Shown here one piece after another: positions 21,001 to 28,088 of a stretch of 64,000 nucleotides of DNA (position 1 is its first letter; the number at the start of each line of letters is the position of its first letter). The stretch is from the NCBI GenBank assembly GCA_028289455.1, contig JANQPN010000043.1, positions 1-64,000 of the forward strand, given 5' to 3'. The translations under genes were made by a program, and so were the position numbers. The notes under the pieces are model-generated. The model had not been told where the DNA came from, searched no databases, and saw nothing but the letters and a program-made list of their open reading frames with translations. Origin of the DNA: Wenzhouxiangellaceae bacterium. Its GTDB lineage: Bacteria; Pseudomonadota; Gammaproteobacteria; Xanthomonadales; Wenzhouxiangellaceae.

Positions 21001-24000
21001 TAATGGTAGAAGATATCCATGGGGCACGCGCAGAATCCACTTACGATGCGATGGGCCGAGCTTACTTCAGTCGCTCTGAAACCGGCGCCTGGAACCAAAC
21101 CCGGTATCAGCTATGTATAGACATACCCGGTAATTGCCCTGCTGCTGCGGAATACCGAATAGTCAGCACCGCTGCCGGCAGTCCGGAATCCAGAGCTTAT
21201 TACGACAAGCTGGGCCGTGAAGTCCGCCGGGAACGGCAAACCTTTAACGGTAGTTTCAGCAAAGTGGACACGTTCTATGATGAATCAGGGCGTGTACACA
21301 AGGTATCAGAACCTGTGATCACGGGGCAGCAGTACTGGACTGTCACTAGCTATGATGAAGTAGGTCGGCCGGAAGTTATTACTTTGCCGGACAGCAGTGA
21401 TACTACCTATAGCTATGACGTGAGTTTTGCCTGTAATGGTTCTACTGCAGACAGGTTAACGGTTCGGATGGTGGATGAACCGCTTAGCGGTATCGGGCAG
21501 ACGCGCATTGAAAGCAAAAATGCTCTGGGTGAAACCGTTTGTCTTGAGGATAACGATGGTGGTGAAATTATCTATGGCTATGATTCCATAGGAAACCTGA
21601 TGCTGGTAAGAGGCGCGGATCTCGTTTCGGTAACCATGAGCTATGACTTTATGGGCCGCAAAATTGGTATGAATGATCCGGATAAAGGTATTTGGTCATA
21701 TCGGTATGATGTTCTGGGTCAGCTGACCCGGCAACGCGACAGTAAAAACCAGGCAGTAGATTTTGAATACGATCTGTTGGGGCGGATTATTAATCGCTAT
21801 GACCGGACGGATGTTGATAGTCTGGGCGATCAAATTTTCAACACAGTTTCTACCACTGAAACCATTTATCAAAATCAGACTGGAAGCTCAGTATCTGGAA
21901 AAGGCCAGATAATAGTTGAGAAGATTCTAGATGATACGGTCACGCCCAGTGAGACGTTACACCAGCGTGATTATGACTATGACGGGTTTGGACGGGTATC
22001 AGTACGGACCACAGCTATTGGAGGGCAGGGTTTTACTGAAACCACCCGTTATGATCAGTTCGGCCGGTTGTTCCAGCAGTTCGATGCTTCCGGTGGGGAT
22101 CGTGGTATCCGTTATCACTACAACAGCTTTGGTCACCTGAATAAGCTTCAGGAAGCCCGGGAAGGCTCGACCGGCTCCAACCCCGGCGTGATCTATCAGG
22201 AAATTACTGCAATGGATGCCCGTGGCAACATCACCTCAGCCACTCTCGGCGGTAATATTGATACATCGGCGATTTATGATCAGAAAACAGGGTATCTGCT
22301 TAACCTGATGGCCAGCGATGGCAACAGTATTCCAGTTCAGGACCTCAGCTTTATCTGGGATAGCCTGGGTACCTTGAAGCAACGTCACGATCAAAGCGGT
22401 GGTAAAGATCTTAAAGAAGACTTTTATTACGATAGTTTATATCGGCTAAATGAAGTTCAACTAACCGTACCTGAACTGAATAATGGCTTGCCGGTGGTTA
22501 CGCAGACTGTGCGCTATAACGAAGCCGGCAATATCATATGTAAATCAGATGTGGGTACAACCACAGGTCCGGATGCCTGTGGCTCGGGCAGCACCTTGAT
22601 AAATTATACCTATGGGCAAAATGCAGGTCCGCATGCGGTTACCGATGCGGGTGGAGTGGCCTATACATATGATGCCAACGGTAATCAGATTAGTGGTGAT
22701 GGACGCAGTATTACATACACGGTATTTGATAAGCCACGGCAGATAGTCAAGGGTAGTCACACCTCGCTGTTTGATTATGGCGTGGATCGCAGCCGCTTCC
22801 GCCGGACCGACACAGGGACTAACAGCAAAACCACCTTGTATGTAGGCGCGGTTGAAATTATTGATTATGGAGTTACCACTGAATACCGTCGATATATCGC
22901 CGGCATAGCTATTGCACATTATTATCCTTCTACCAATGTGACTCAGGTGGATTATCTGCTCAAAGATCATATCGGCTCCACAGATGTAATCATTCAACAC
23001 AACGGCACAGTACAGGCGATGTCATTTGATGCCTGGGGCCGTCAGCGTCTAGCTAATGATTGGAGTCCGCTTGGTCGTTATTCGCCGAACCCACTGAGCA
23101 ATATTACTGATCGCGGATTCACTGGTCACGAGCATGTATCAGAAGCGGGCATTATTCATATGAATGGCCGTATTTATGATCCGGTGCTGGGTCGTTTTCT
23201 GCAGGCAGATCCGGTTGTACAGGCGCCTGAGAATGCACAGAACCTTAACCGCTACAGTTATGTGTTAAATAATCCGCTGAGTTATACGGATCCTAGTGGG
23301 TTTAGTTTTAAACGGATATTCAAAAGGGCTTTATTCGGGCTATTTGGCCACCGGATACTTAAGCATGTTGCTTCGAATCCGATACTTAACACCATAGCAA
23401 GTGTAGCAGCTTGCTCAGTGGGTCCGGCCGTTTGTGGTGCGTATGCATTTTTAAGTAATTATGCGGTTACTGGTGATTTCGGTAGATCATTGAAAGCAGG
23501 ACTGATCGCTGGTGTCTCTACAAAAGTTTTCGGCAAAATTGGAGGGCTTAAAGATATTACCAACTCAACCAGGATTCTATTACATGCAACAGCAGGTGGT
23601 GTTATGTCCGAGCTTCAGGGTGGAAAGTTTGGGCATGGTTTTGTTTCTGCAGGATTAACTAAGGCCTTTAGTTTGGGGTTTGCTGAAAAGCTTGCAAGTA
23701 TTCAATCTGCTGAAGCACAAACTGTAATAGTTGCCACTGTTGGTGGAAGTATTTCTGTTATAACCGGTGGAAAGTTTGTGAACGGAGCGCAAACTGCAGC
23801 TATCGCATATCTATATAATCAGTTAAGCAGCTTAAACGCTGAAGCAGAAGCGACATGGAACCGATATAGGTCTAAATTATTCGGTGTCTTTTTAAAACAA
23901 ACTTATGAGCAAGCGAATGTTACTGCATATGGCGTAAAATATAGTATCTCAGAAGAGGGGTTTGATGCAGAATTCGTAGAGCCCAGTGTTAGCGTTTCCG

Positions 24001-24329
24001 CTAAGGTTTCCCCAGTCCTATCAGTAACATATGAGCAACCATTATCTGACCTCACCTCACTGGATAGTGTAGAAGCTTTAGAAAGAATAAAGGTTGAAGT
24101 AGGTAAAGAGGTGGGTGATGCTTTTAGAAGTGTTTCGGTTAAGGCGAGTGTATCAGGAGCTGGTTTTGCTGAAGCAAGTCTTGGTGGTTGTATTGGGGGT
24201 CACTGTGCAACGGGAGGTGTAGAAGCTGGAATTGTAAAGAATGCTATTGCACTCAGTTCAATTGCCTGGAGTGGCTTGGTTAGGATGCATCAAGAATTAT
24301 TCTCAACAAGAATATTTAACTCTGATTAG
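15030..24329 (+). CDS. Giant secreted SpvB/FG-GAP/RHS-repeat protein
   Basis: A 3,099-residue exported protein. I start it at the ATG at 15030, after GGAGAG, which gives a clear signal peptide (hydrophobic stretch ending IPIFAQ). Order: beta-rich Fn3-like segments; a short leucine-rich region (about 230-390); more Fn3-like segments; an SpvB-type domain from about 859 (VGTSAGEFRV, then GLGYSSQGGNGPLGVGWSV). Seven FG-GAP/VCBS calcium-loop motifs follow, such as DFDGDGLTD and DVNGDGLAD (about 1196-1580). Then come many YD/RHS repeats and an RHS-associated core at about 2641-2757 (LKDHIGSTD, GRFLQADPV, NPLSYTDPSGF). The last 340 residues are a variable tail with hydrophobic Gly/Ala segments, more AT-rich than the rest. 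RHS cages commonly carry C-terminal toxins; no catalytic motif is recognised here. Confidence 0.93.
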   Translation: MSGVRYWAITGVLLVLTVTSIPIFAQSNIPAPVWQHGNLTSATSTYVLDWTYSGVLEIPITVFELEETVGGSSSTVQVPAVWSGFGSMSGTHTAVDKSPGQYQYRTRFCTGEIPAPCGDWSTTITVTVTSNSLATPSWTHGNIDVPDGDFDLTFNSGSTNSALALELHKQVGGVNSVDTYEGNISALYFSNQPIDDYLFKLRVCDDVAQICSAFSNEITVRTGIGTVSRSLDALPDSGFRACAAELLFDYLYIQLTNVSTLNCDNRSIESVVGLKLFSALQTLNVSNNPLTDQDNGLNELSDTPALSTLGLSQTQIDAMPQLHQLQALQSVDLANNPALASGEATSILLAAPVLQSLDISGNTHFQCVHVDLLSNAITSTITPSECVPDYPANFYASPNPSTDGEISLHWELAPVNWQVDYYELELTPVGGSTVSTQINVSDPQAGDYPQSLGNSTAEYEYRIRSCSSTVCGDWSPVLRVQVNAFDELVSPENVAFVPEGNYPPLDDGFRLEWSYPEAYFDSNNGGRPDRFEVWVTNALAPGYPILNLEVIEPVANDGDDYRWSSRVILPSELQGNQQLGDVLRGLAVFLIVPCYAANDCGPMGSTWVNMPPYVGDLPPEPGNVPHNFRGSWDNQSELRYHIEWDYEYPINTLFSIKEWYDLNGDDSCNDGDPSIVFSFGNTRHLFDKPDDKTGLYCYQVAACIGGLGCATFHPNPAFEWIVDTSAGAIQGPPDSVSATWEDATPSHPYRYTLSWTAPAGAATYNLEEQTPGQSWNLVAGDITQTSLLLEKAAGEEGQYHYRVNACNGSGQCSEWAPDNSGLVVNVNQSGGSGTPDPVPAIQLADPPSANDPAILASAEVGTSAGEFRVDESGNANYGIPILTAPGSGGVAPQIGLGYSSQGGNGPLGVGWSVTGLSAISRCAQTIEQEDSTPTARGVTLTMDDRFCLDGQRLMLVPGTGNYGAAGSEYRLEIDDFTKVIAHDSQGNGPAYFEVWRKDGSRSEYGNSSDSRIESAASGSAVFSWAQNHFEDSAGNYIEYLYNEFDAVNAGIEFHIDRILYTGNSRAGTQPYNELKFNYSSGRTDTAEGYLAGVKLQSTQLLTRIDSRARVTAGGALQWLRAYTLHYDDGDTNPNDDSDGLGRKIIHAIEECNDAAGSVCYPATVFTWDKSLNAINGTNATTVNWNDSEQQFQSVQFGDIDGNGDAETIFVTRKNGEYLFAIGEIGNLIMDELPPNAEGEMRQWSLVDYDADGFTDIVYNYQGAWQGRSWNGTTFVAPVTIGTINDSNDVAVLKQALDFDGDGLTDLLYRQGTQLFISFNQAGASTPIAQTFTSPILINLENTDDDFQPITVGSETYTQDGVIGGQVIGSVTVFDYNGDGAVDILWRDIRNYVSSGNQSGKGGGGESSGFKKSHWYVMLSDRSLTNPSFGNRQLIAYGSDCAINFCPGPGNPVNLPVTANPIPTDVNGDGLADLLYLNHINDQWQYQVNTGSGLLPAVSVGVVPENVELHVQMVDYNGDGRVDILYPSAPGAGNATWQAYLSNESGGFDASIGTGVPAGNIEGEGEASIFTDLNGDGKLDQWQVERNNLGEIEHLKIRWGHNVAPGATQGFTNAITQISDGFGAETDINYAPLTDSQVYTRLFNATDADWGNGSVVYDVIMPVYVVSQISSSAPLDGSPNAESHIQYHYAGARLQGGGRGFLGFSEVITFDPQSSIRTATRYRQDFPYIGTPADTTQSLLTMGEDPWQLTAADTGVTLPVWPVAGTAAVTRDVVGTVISYAINEWDSNITLGNAQYPYIKGSIERSFTLDGRETHSVLTGNIYGDNYGNATAVEVKTYNQNNQLVATQSTSNTYHESDGLNGDDASWINKWFLGRLATSVVETDRPGTALVRRESAFNYDTQTGILTEEIVEPNNSQHQVVTGYTLDLFGNRLTTTVSSPATGDAAISTRSSSVTYDALGRYVQQSHNAYGQLVQNLDIAGETTRDAYGNPLMVEDIHGARAESTYDAMGRAYFSRSETGAWNQTRYQLCIDIPGNCPAAAEYRIVSTAAGSPESRAYYDKLGREVRRERQTFNGSFSKVDTFYDESGRVHKVSEPVITGQQYWTVTSYDEVGRPEVITLPDSSDTTYSYDVSFACNGSTADRLTVRMVDEPLSGIGQTRIESKNALGETVCLEDNDGGEIIYGYDSIGNLMLVRGADLVSVTMSYDFMGRKIGMNDPDKGIWSYRYDVLGQLTRQRDSKNQAVDFEYDLLGRIINRYDRTDVDSLGDQIFNTVSTTETIYQNQTGSSVSGKGQIIVEKILDDTVTPSETLHQRDYDYDGFGRVSVRTTAIGGQGFTETTRYDQFGRLFQQFDASGGDRGIRYHYNSFGHLNKLQEAREGSTGSNPGVIYQEITAMDARGNITSATLGGNIDTSAIYDQKTGYLLNLMASDGNSIPVQDLSFIWDSLGTLKQRHDQSGGKDLKEDFYYDSLYRLNEVQLTVPELNNGLPVVTQTVRYNEAGNIICKSDVGTTTGPDACGSGSTLINYTYGQNAGPHAVTDAGGVAYTYDANGNQISGDGRSITYTVFDKPRQIVKGSHTSLFDYGVDRSRFRRTDTGTNSKTTLYVGAVEIIDYGVTTEYRRYIAGIAIAHYYPSTNVTQVDYLLKDHIGSTDVIIQHNGTVQAMSFDAWGRQRLANDWSPLGRYSPNPLSNITDRGFTGHEHVSEAGIIHMNGRIYDPVLGRFLQADPVVQAPENAQNLNRYSYVLNNPLSYTDPSGFSFKRIFKRALFGLFGHRILKHVASNPILNTIASVAACSVGPAVCGAYAFLSNYAVTGDFGRSLKAGLIAGVSTKVFGKIGGLKDITNSTRILLHATAGGVMSELQGGKFGHGFVSAGLTKAFSLGFAEKLASIQSAEAQTVIVATVGGSISVITGGKFVNGAQTAAIAYLYNQLSSLNAEAEATWNRYRSKLFGVFLKQTYEQANVTAYGVKYSISEEGFDAEFVEPSVSVSAKVSPVLSVTYEQPLSDLTSLDSVEALERIKVEVGKEVGDAFRSVSVKASVSGAGFAEASLGGCIGGHCATGGVEAGIVKNAIALSSIAWSGLVRMHQELFSTRIFNSD

Positions 24330-24364
24330 AATTGCTCTGTTAACGGCTAGAGTTTAATCTTTTA

Positions 24365-26728
24365 ATGATGAGCTTTTCATTAACCAAAAAACAATGGCAA
24401 CAAATACAAGCTCTATATGAGCAACTGGCGGAAATTCCACCAGACCAGCACGAGATGTTTCTGCAGGAAAGCGATACAGAACCTGTAATCAAGCAGAAAG
24501 CGTTGCAGCTACTGGAAATATCCAGTGAAGCCGATACCGAAGGCGTAACAACCGCACTGGACAGCACATTGGAGCTGCTATCACTGGAGGTTCTGGATCC
24601 ACAGCTGGACCGTTATCGCCTGATCGATATTCTGGGCCATGGCGGTATGGGCCAGGTGTTTCTAGCCGAGCGCAGTGATGAGCAATACCAGCAGCAGGTG
24701 GTGGTTAAGGTTATTCGTTCAGATGTAATGGGCGAGCAGACGGTTCAGCAGTTTAAGCGTGAGCGGCAAATCCTGGCCTATCTGGAGCATCCCAATATTG
24801 CCAGGATTCTGGATGGCGGTATGACCAGTTCCGGGCAACCCTATGTTGTCATGGAATATATCAAAGGGGTGCCCATTACGGTCTATTGTGAAAAACAACA
24901 GTTGTCACTGAAACAGCGTATAGCATTATTTATAAAACTGTGTCGTGCAGTCGATTATGCACATCGCAATCTGGTTATCCATCGTGATTTAAAGCCACGT
25001 AATATTCTGGTGACAGAAGAGGGTGAACCTAAGCTATTAGACTTTGGAATTGCTTCACTGCGTTCGGTTGAGGCTGATGCCAGAGTTGCTGAACTTACAC
25101 GTGTTAATCGGGCGTCGCCTCAATATGCCAGTCCGGAGCAGGTCGCCGGCCAGCCAACCAATGTGGCCAGCGATGTTTATTCGCTGGGTATTATTTTGCA
25201 CCAGCTGTTATTTGGTGTCCGCCCAGCGGATGGGCAGCATGAATCAGGCTCTTCGCATTCAAAGGCAGTCAAAATAGCTAATTCGCAGGCCAGGCGTGAA
25301 TTAAATGCAATCCTGCACAGCGCCATAGCCAGTAACCCTGATGATCGGTACCCGACCGTCAACGATTTGATCCTGGAGTTATCGAGGTTTTTATCGCAAC
25401 AGCCGGTATTGGCGGCAGGCCACAGCTGGCAATATCGATTAAGCAAATTCTGGAGGCGGAACTGGTTACCGACTGGCCTGGGTATAGGTTTACTGATTGC
25501 CGTTATCAGCGGCACTGTGCTTGTCTGGCTGCAATCGCAACAGATAAAAGCTGAACGAGATGCAGCATTGATGCAGCAGCGTCGTGCAACAGCGGTCACT
25601 GATTTGTTGGTTGATGCTTTTAAAAATGCTGATCCGGTTCAAACCCTAGGCGTTAAGGTGACTGCTGAACAAATCCTGGAAAGCGGCGCACAGGCTGTAT
25701 CTGAGAATGCCACCGCCGCCCCTGAACTATTGGCAGACCTTCAATATACGATAGCCGATATATATACAACATTGACTGAGTATGAGTCGGCGAAAGCACT
25801 CGCAACTCACGCACTGGACTTGCGTGAGGGTGGTGACACTTTAAAAGTGGCTGAAAGCCAGGTCCAGCTGGCGCATGTCCACTATTACGGCAGCTACGAC
25901 TTCAAGGCAGCAAAGCCATTGCTGGAGCAAGCACTGATAGAGTTAAAACAACACCCACCATCAGAAGCACTTTACGATGCTACTTTTTTGATGGCATTTG
26001 TTCACGGTAACCAGGGTGAGCATATGGCCGCTGTTGATTTGCTGTGGGAAGGGCTTCGTGGCCGTCAGCAGTTGTTGGGGGAAAGTCACCCTGATTCCAT
26101 TCAGCCGTATATTTTTCTGGGGCAGAGTTATCGGCTGCAGCGTGATCCGGGACGTGCCGAATCTGTGCTGCGTGAAGGCCTGACCAAATCCAGCTCGGAT
26201 AATCCGGAACACCAACGCTTCCGTGCCGGCATTTTGCGCAATTTATCTGAGTTGCTTGCTAATAAGGGGGAGTATGCAGAGGCTGTTGAAGCTGCACGCG
26301 AGAGTGCTGAAATTCGCGAAAATATCTTCGGTTCAGAGCATGCCGAAGCAGCGCTCGGGCTTTTAAGCCTGGCTAAGGTAATGGATGCAAATGGGCAGTA
26401 TCAGGAAGCATTGCCGATATTGGAAAAAGCTGAGCAGGTTATCATTGCGACCTATGGTACAGAAGATATCAGAGCAGCCATGGTTGGTGAAACCAAGGCA
26501 AATATTTTGCTGCATTTAGGTCGAACAGACGAAGCGTTGTTGTTGGCATCAGCCGATCTGGAATTACTGATAAGGTTATTCAACCCTGATCATGTCAATG
26601 TCGCGTCGGCTCACGCGCAACTTGCGAATATTTATGAGGTAATGGGGCAGGGTAGTGAAATGGAATATCACTTGCAGCGTCGCTCAGAAATTCTCGAAAA
26701 GGTACGCGCCCAAAGGACGGGGCAGTAA
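24365..26728 (+). CDS. Membrane Ser/Thr protein kinase with TPR domain
   Basis: A 787-residue Hanks-type kinase. An N-terminal helical segment (1-80) precedes the kinase domain, which starts with the Gly loop ILGHGGMGQVF near residue 88. The Lys of VVVKVI, HRDLKPRNIL near 206 and DFGIA near 226 follow, so all catalytic elements are present. One transmembrane helix lies at about 372-392. The rest is TPR-like helices (410-780), presumably extracytoplasmic. It begins 35 nt after the RHS stop on the same strand, so co-transcription is likely. This kinase-TPR architecture often pairs with ECF-like sigma factors such as the one at 14183. Confidence 0.93.
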   Translation: MMSFSLTKKQWQQIQALYEQLAEIPPDQHEMFLQESDTEPVIKQKALQLLEISSEADTEGVTTALDSTLELLSLEVLDPQLDRYRLIDILGHGGMGQVFLAERSDEQYQQQVVVKVIRSDVMGEQTVQQFKRERQILAYLEHPNIARILDGGMTSSGQPYVVMEYIKGVPITVYCEKQQLSLKQRIALFIKLCRAVDYAHRNLVIHRDLKPRNILVTEEGEPKLLDFGIASLRSVEADARVAELTRVNRASPQYASPEQVAGQPTNVASDVYSLGIILHQLLFGVRPADGQHESGSSHSKAVKIANSQARRELNAILHSAIASNPDDRYPTVNDLILELSRFLSQQPVLAAGHSWQYRLSKFWRRNWLPTGLGIGLLIAVISGTVLVWLQSQQIKAERDAALMQQRRATAVTDLLVDAFKNADPVQTLGVKVTAEQILESGAQAVSENATAAPELLADLQYTIADIYTTLTEYESAKALATHALDLREGGDTLKVAESQVQLAHVHYYGSYDFKAAKPLLEQALIELKQHPPSEALYDATFLMAFVHGNQGEHMAAVDLLWEGLRGRQQLLGESHPDSIQPYIFLGQSYRLQRDPGRAESVLREGLTKSSSDNPEHQRFRAGILRNLSELLANKGEYAEAVEAARESAEIRENIFGSEHAEAALGLLSLAKVMDANGQYQEALPILEKAEQVIIATYGTEDIRAAMVGETKANILLHLGRTDEALLLASADLELLIRLFNPDHVNVASAHAQLANIYEVMGQGSEMEYHLQRRSEILEKVRAQRTGQ

Positions 26729-26786
26729 ATTAAGAGCATTAAATTAATCTTGACTGTGCTTTTCAGGCAAAACTCAGGTGATCGTA

Positions 26787-26819
26787 AGCTCCGACATATA
26801 TCGGAGCTGTTGTAATTTT
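26787..26819. terminator. Terminator between convergent genes
   Basis: AGCTCCGA-CATATA-TCGGAGCT (26787-26808) followed by GTTGTAATTTT lies between the kinase stop and the convergent gene ending at 26835. It has the position and shape of a shared terminator, although the T-run is interrupted. Confidence 0.6.
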
Positions 26820-26834
26820 AACGAGGGCGTGGAT

Positions 26835-27887
26835 TTATAAAGCAGATACCTGTCTTAAATGAGCAGTCAGAGCTCTCCTGGTTTCTGTATGCAACTGCCC
26901 GGATTTGGTTTCATCAGTCAGCAATGCTTCGCTTTCGGAATTGAATCTTTCAGAGTCCAGATCATTCAACACCAGGATAACCGCCTTGGATACACCCGGG
27001 GCATTGCTGTAGATAAATGGCATGATTAGTTCCCAGTCGGATTTTTCTGCCAGTGACATATCTCTTAATATTAGTAAGCTGCTTCGTACTAATAAAGGTG
27101 TAAAGCTGCCCAGGTCAAAAGACGATGGGTTATTTTTCAAGACGCTCAGCAAATAATCTCTGAACCAGCCTTGATACTGCTGTTCAGATAGTCCACGACT
27201 CGCTTGAATCAGCATCTCGGTTGCTTCATGTGGCAGGGTATTTTTTGCCAGAATGCTCTGCAGGTTATCAACATTCTTCTGGCTGGCCTGTCCCATCCAA
27301 TCACCATGCATGGCCAGTTGAAAAGATGCCAGCCTGTGACTTTGCATATCTTCAGACTCAACCAGGGTTAAAAGGTCGGTAATAAGGGCGGATTTGCTGC
27401 TATCTTGATCTGTATCAATGACAGCGTCATAAATTCTGATAACTTCATCGCTGCAGTTGAAAACGCCCGGTCCCACTGCTGGCAATTGCTGAATTGTCAT
27501 GCCGTCGGGGTTATCTTCGATTTGATCGCGGAACATCGGGTGTTTGCGGAAACGACTGATGACCAGAATATGGCAATCAACTTGCCTTTTATTGTTGGAA
27601 GGAATATTCCCGTTCAGGTGAGAGAAATTGCTGATTATTACGTCGTCATTTTGGTTGACTTGATTTCTTGGATCCCATAATACTTTTTTGATCTTGAATG
27701 AATCGCTCTGATCATTATCTGGAATATGCTTGGCTGCTACGATGGCATATCGTTCCTTTAAAGAACCTTCAAAGGGTGGCTTGATGGGTTCTGCAGCTGA
27801 AGACATCCCGCAGATTAATACCGTGACCAGCGCCAAAAGCCATTTTGGTTTTGCTCCTGCAAATAATTTTACTTTCTGTATGGGCAT
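26835..27887 (-). CDS. Secreted protein of unknown function
   Basis: A 350-residue protein with a signal peptide (KWLLALVTVLICGMSSAA). I prefer the ATG at 27887 because GGAA lies 7-8 nt upstream; an in-frame ATG at 27908 has no ribosome binding site. The mature part begins with a polar domain containing two Cys (VDCHILVISRFRKH, VFNCSDEVIRIYD). It continues as a helical region of leucine-rich helices (about 180-340) resembling HEAT-type repeats. I do not recognise the family. It is divergent from the PKD protein at 28089. Confidence 0.75.
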   Translation of the reverse strand: MPIQKVKLFAGAKPKWLLALVTVLICGMSSAAEPIKPPFEGSLKERYAIVAAKHIPDNDQSDSFKIKKVLWDPRNQVNQNDDVIISNFSHLNGNIPSNNKRQVDCHILVISRFRKHPMFRDQIEDNPDGMTIQQLPAVGPGVFNCSDEVIRIYDAVIDTDQDSSKSALITDLLTLVESEDMQSHRLASFQLAMHGDWMGQASQKNVDNLQSILAKNTLPHEATEMLIQASRGLSEQQYQGWFRDYLLSVLKNNPSSFDLGSFTPLLVRSSLLILRDMSLAEKSDWELIMPFIYSNAPGVSKAVILVLNDLDSERFNSESEALLTDETKSGQLHTETRRALTAHLRQVSAL

Positions 27888-27997
27888 ATTAATTTCCGAA
27901 AAAAACATTGAAAAATAATGGATTATGAAAAATATGGAGTAAGAACTTCATATTTATATAGCAATATATTAGCAAATAAATTGTTATGAATTTACAA

Positions 27998-28020
27998 AAA
28001 ACAGATTGGTTGTCTGTTTT
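27998..28020. promoter_or_regulatory. Inverted repeat in a divergent promoter region
   Basis: AAAACAGA-TTGGTTG-TCTGTTTT is a perfect 8-bp inverted repeat with a 7-nt spacer in the 200-nt gap between divergent genes at 27887 and 28089. Because neither gene ends here, a regulator-binding site is more likely than a terminator. No known operator is recognised. Confidence 0.4.
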
Positions 28021-28088
28021 ATTAGCAGCCTGGCTGAATGGGCAATACTGTTGCAAATCGGGTTAGGCAATCATGGAGGTTGATGACA

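Noticed and set aside
24365..26728. Possible immunity protein for the RHS tail
   Set aside because: The gene is an intact Ser/Thr kinase with TPRs, not a small immunity protein.
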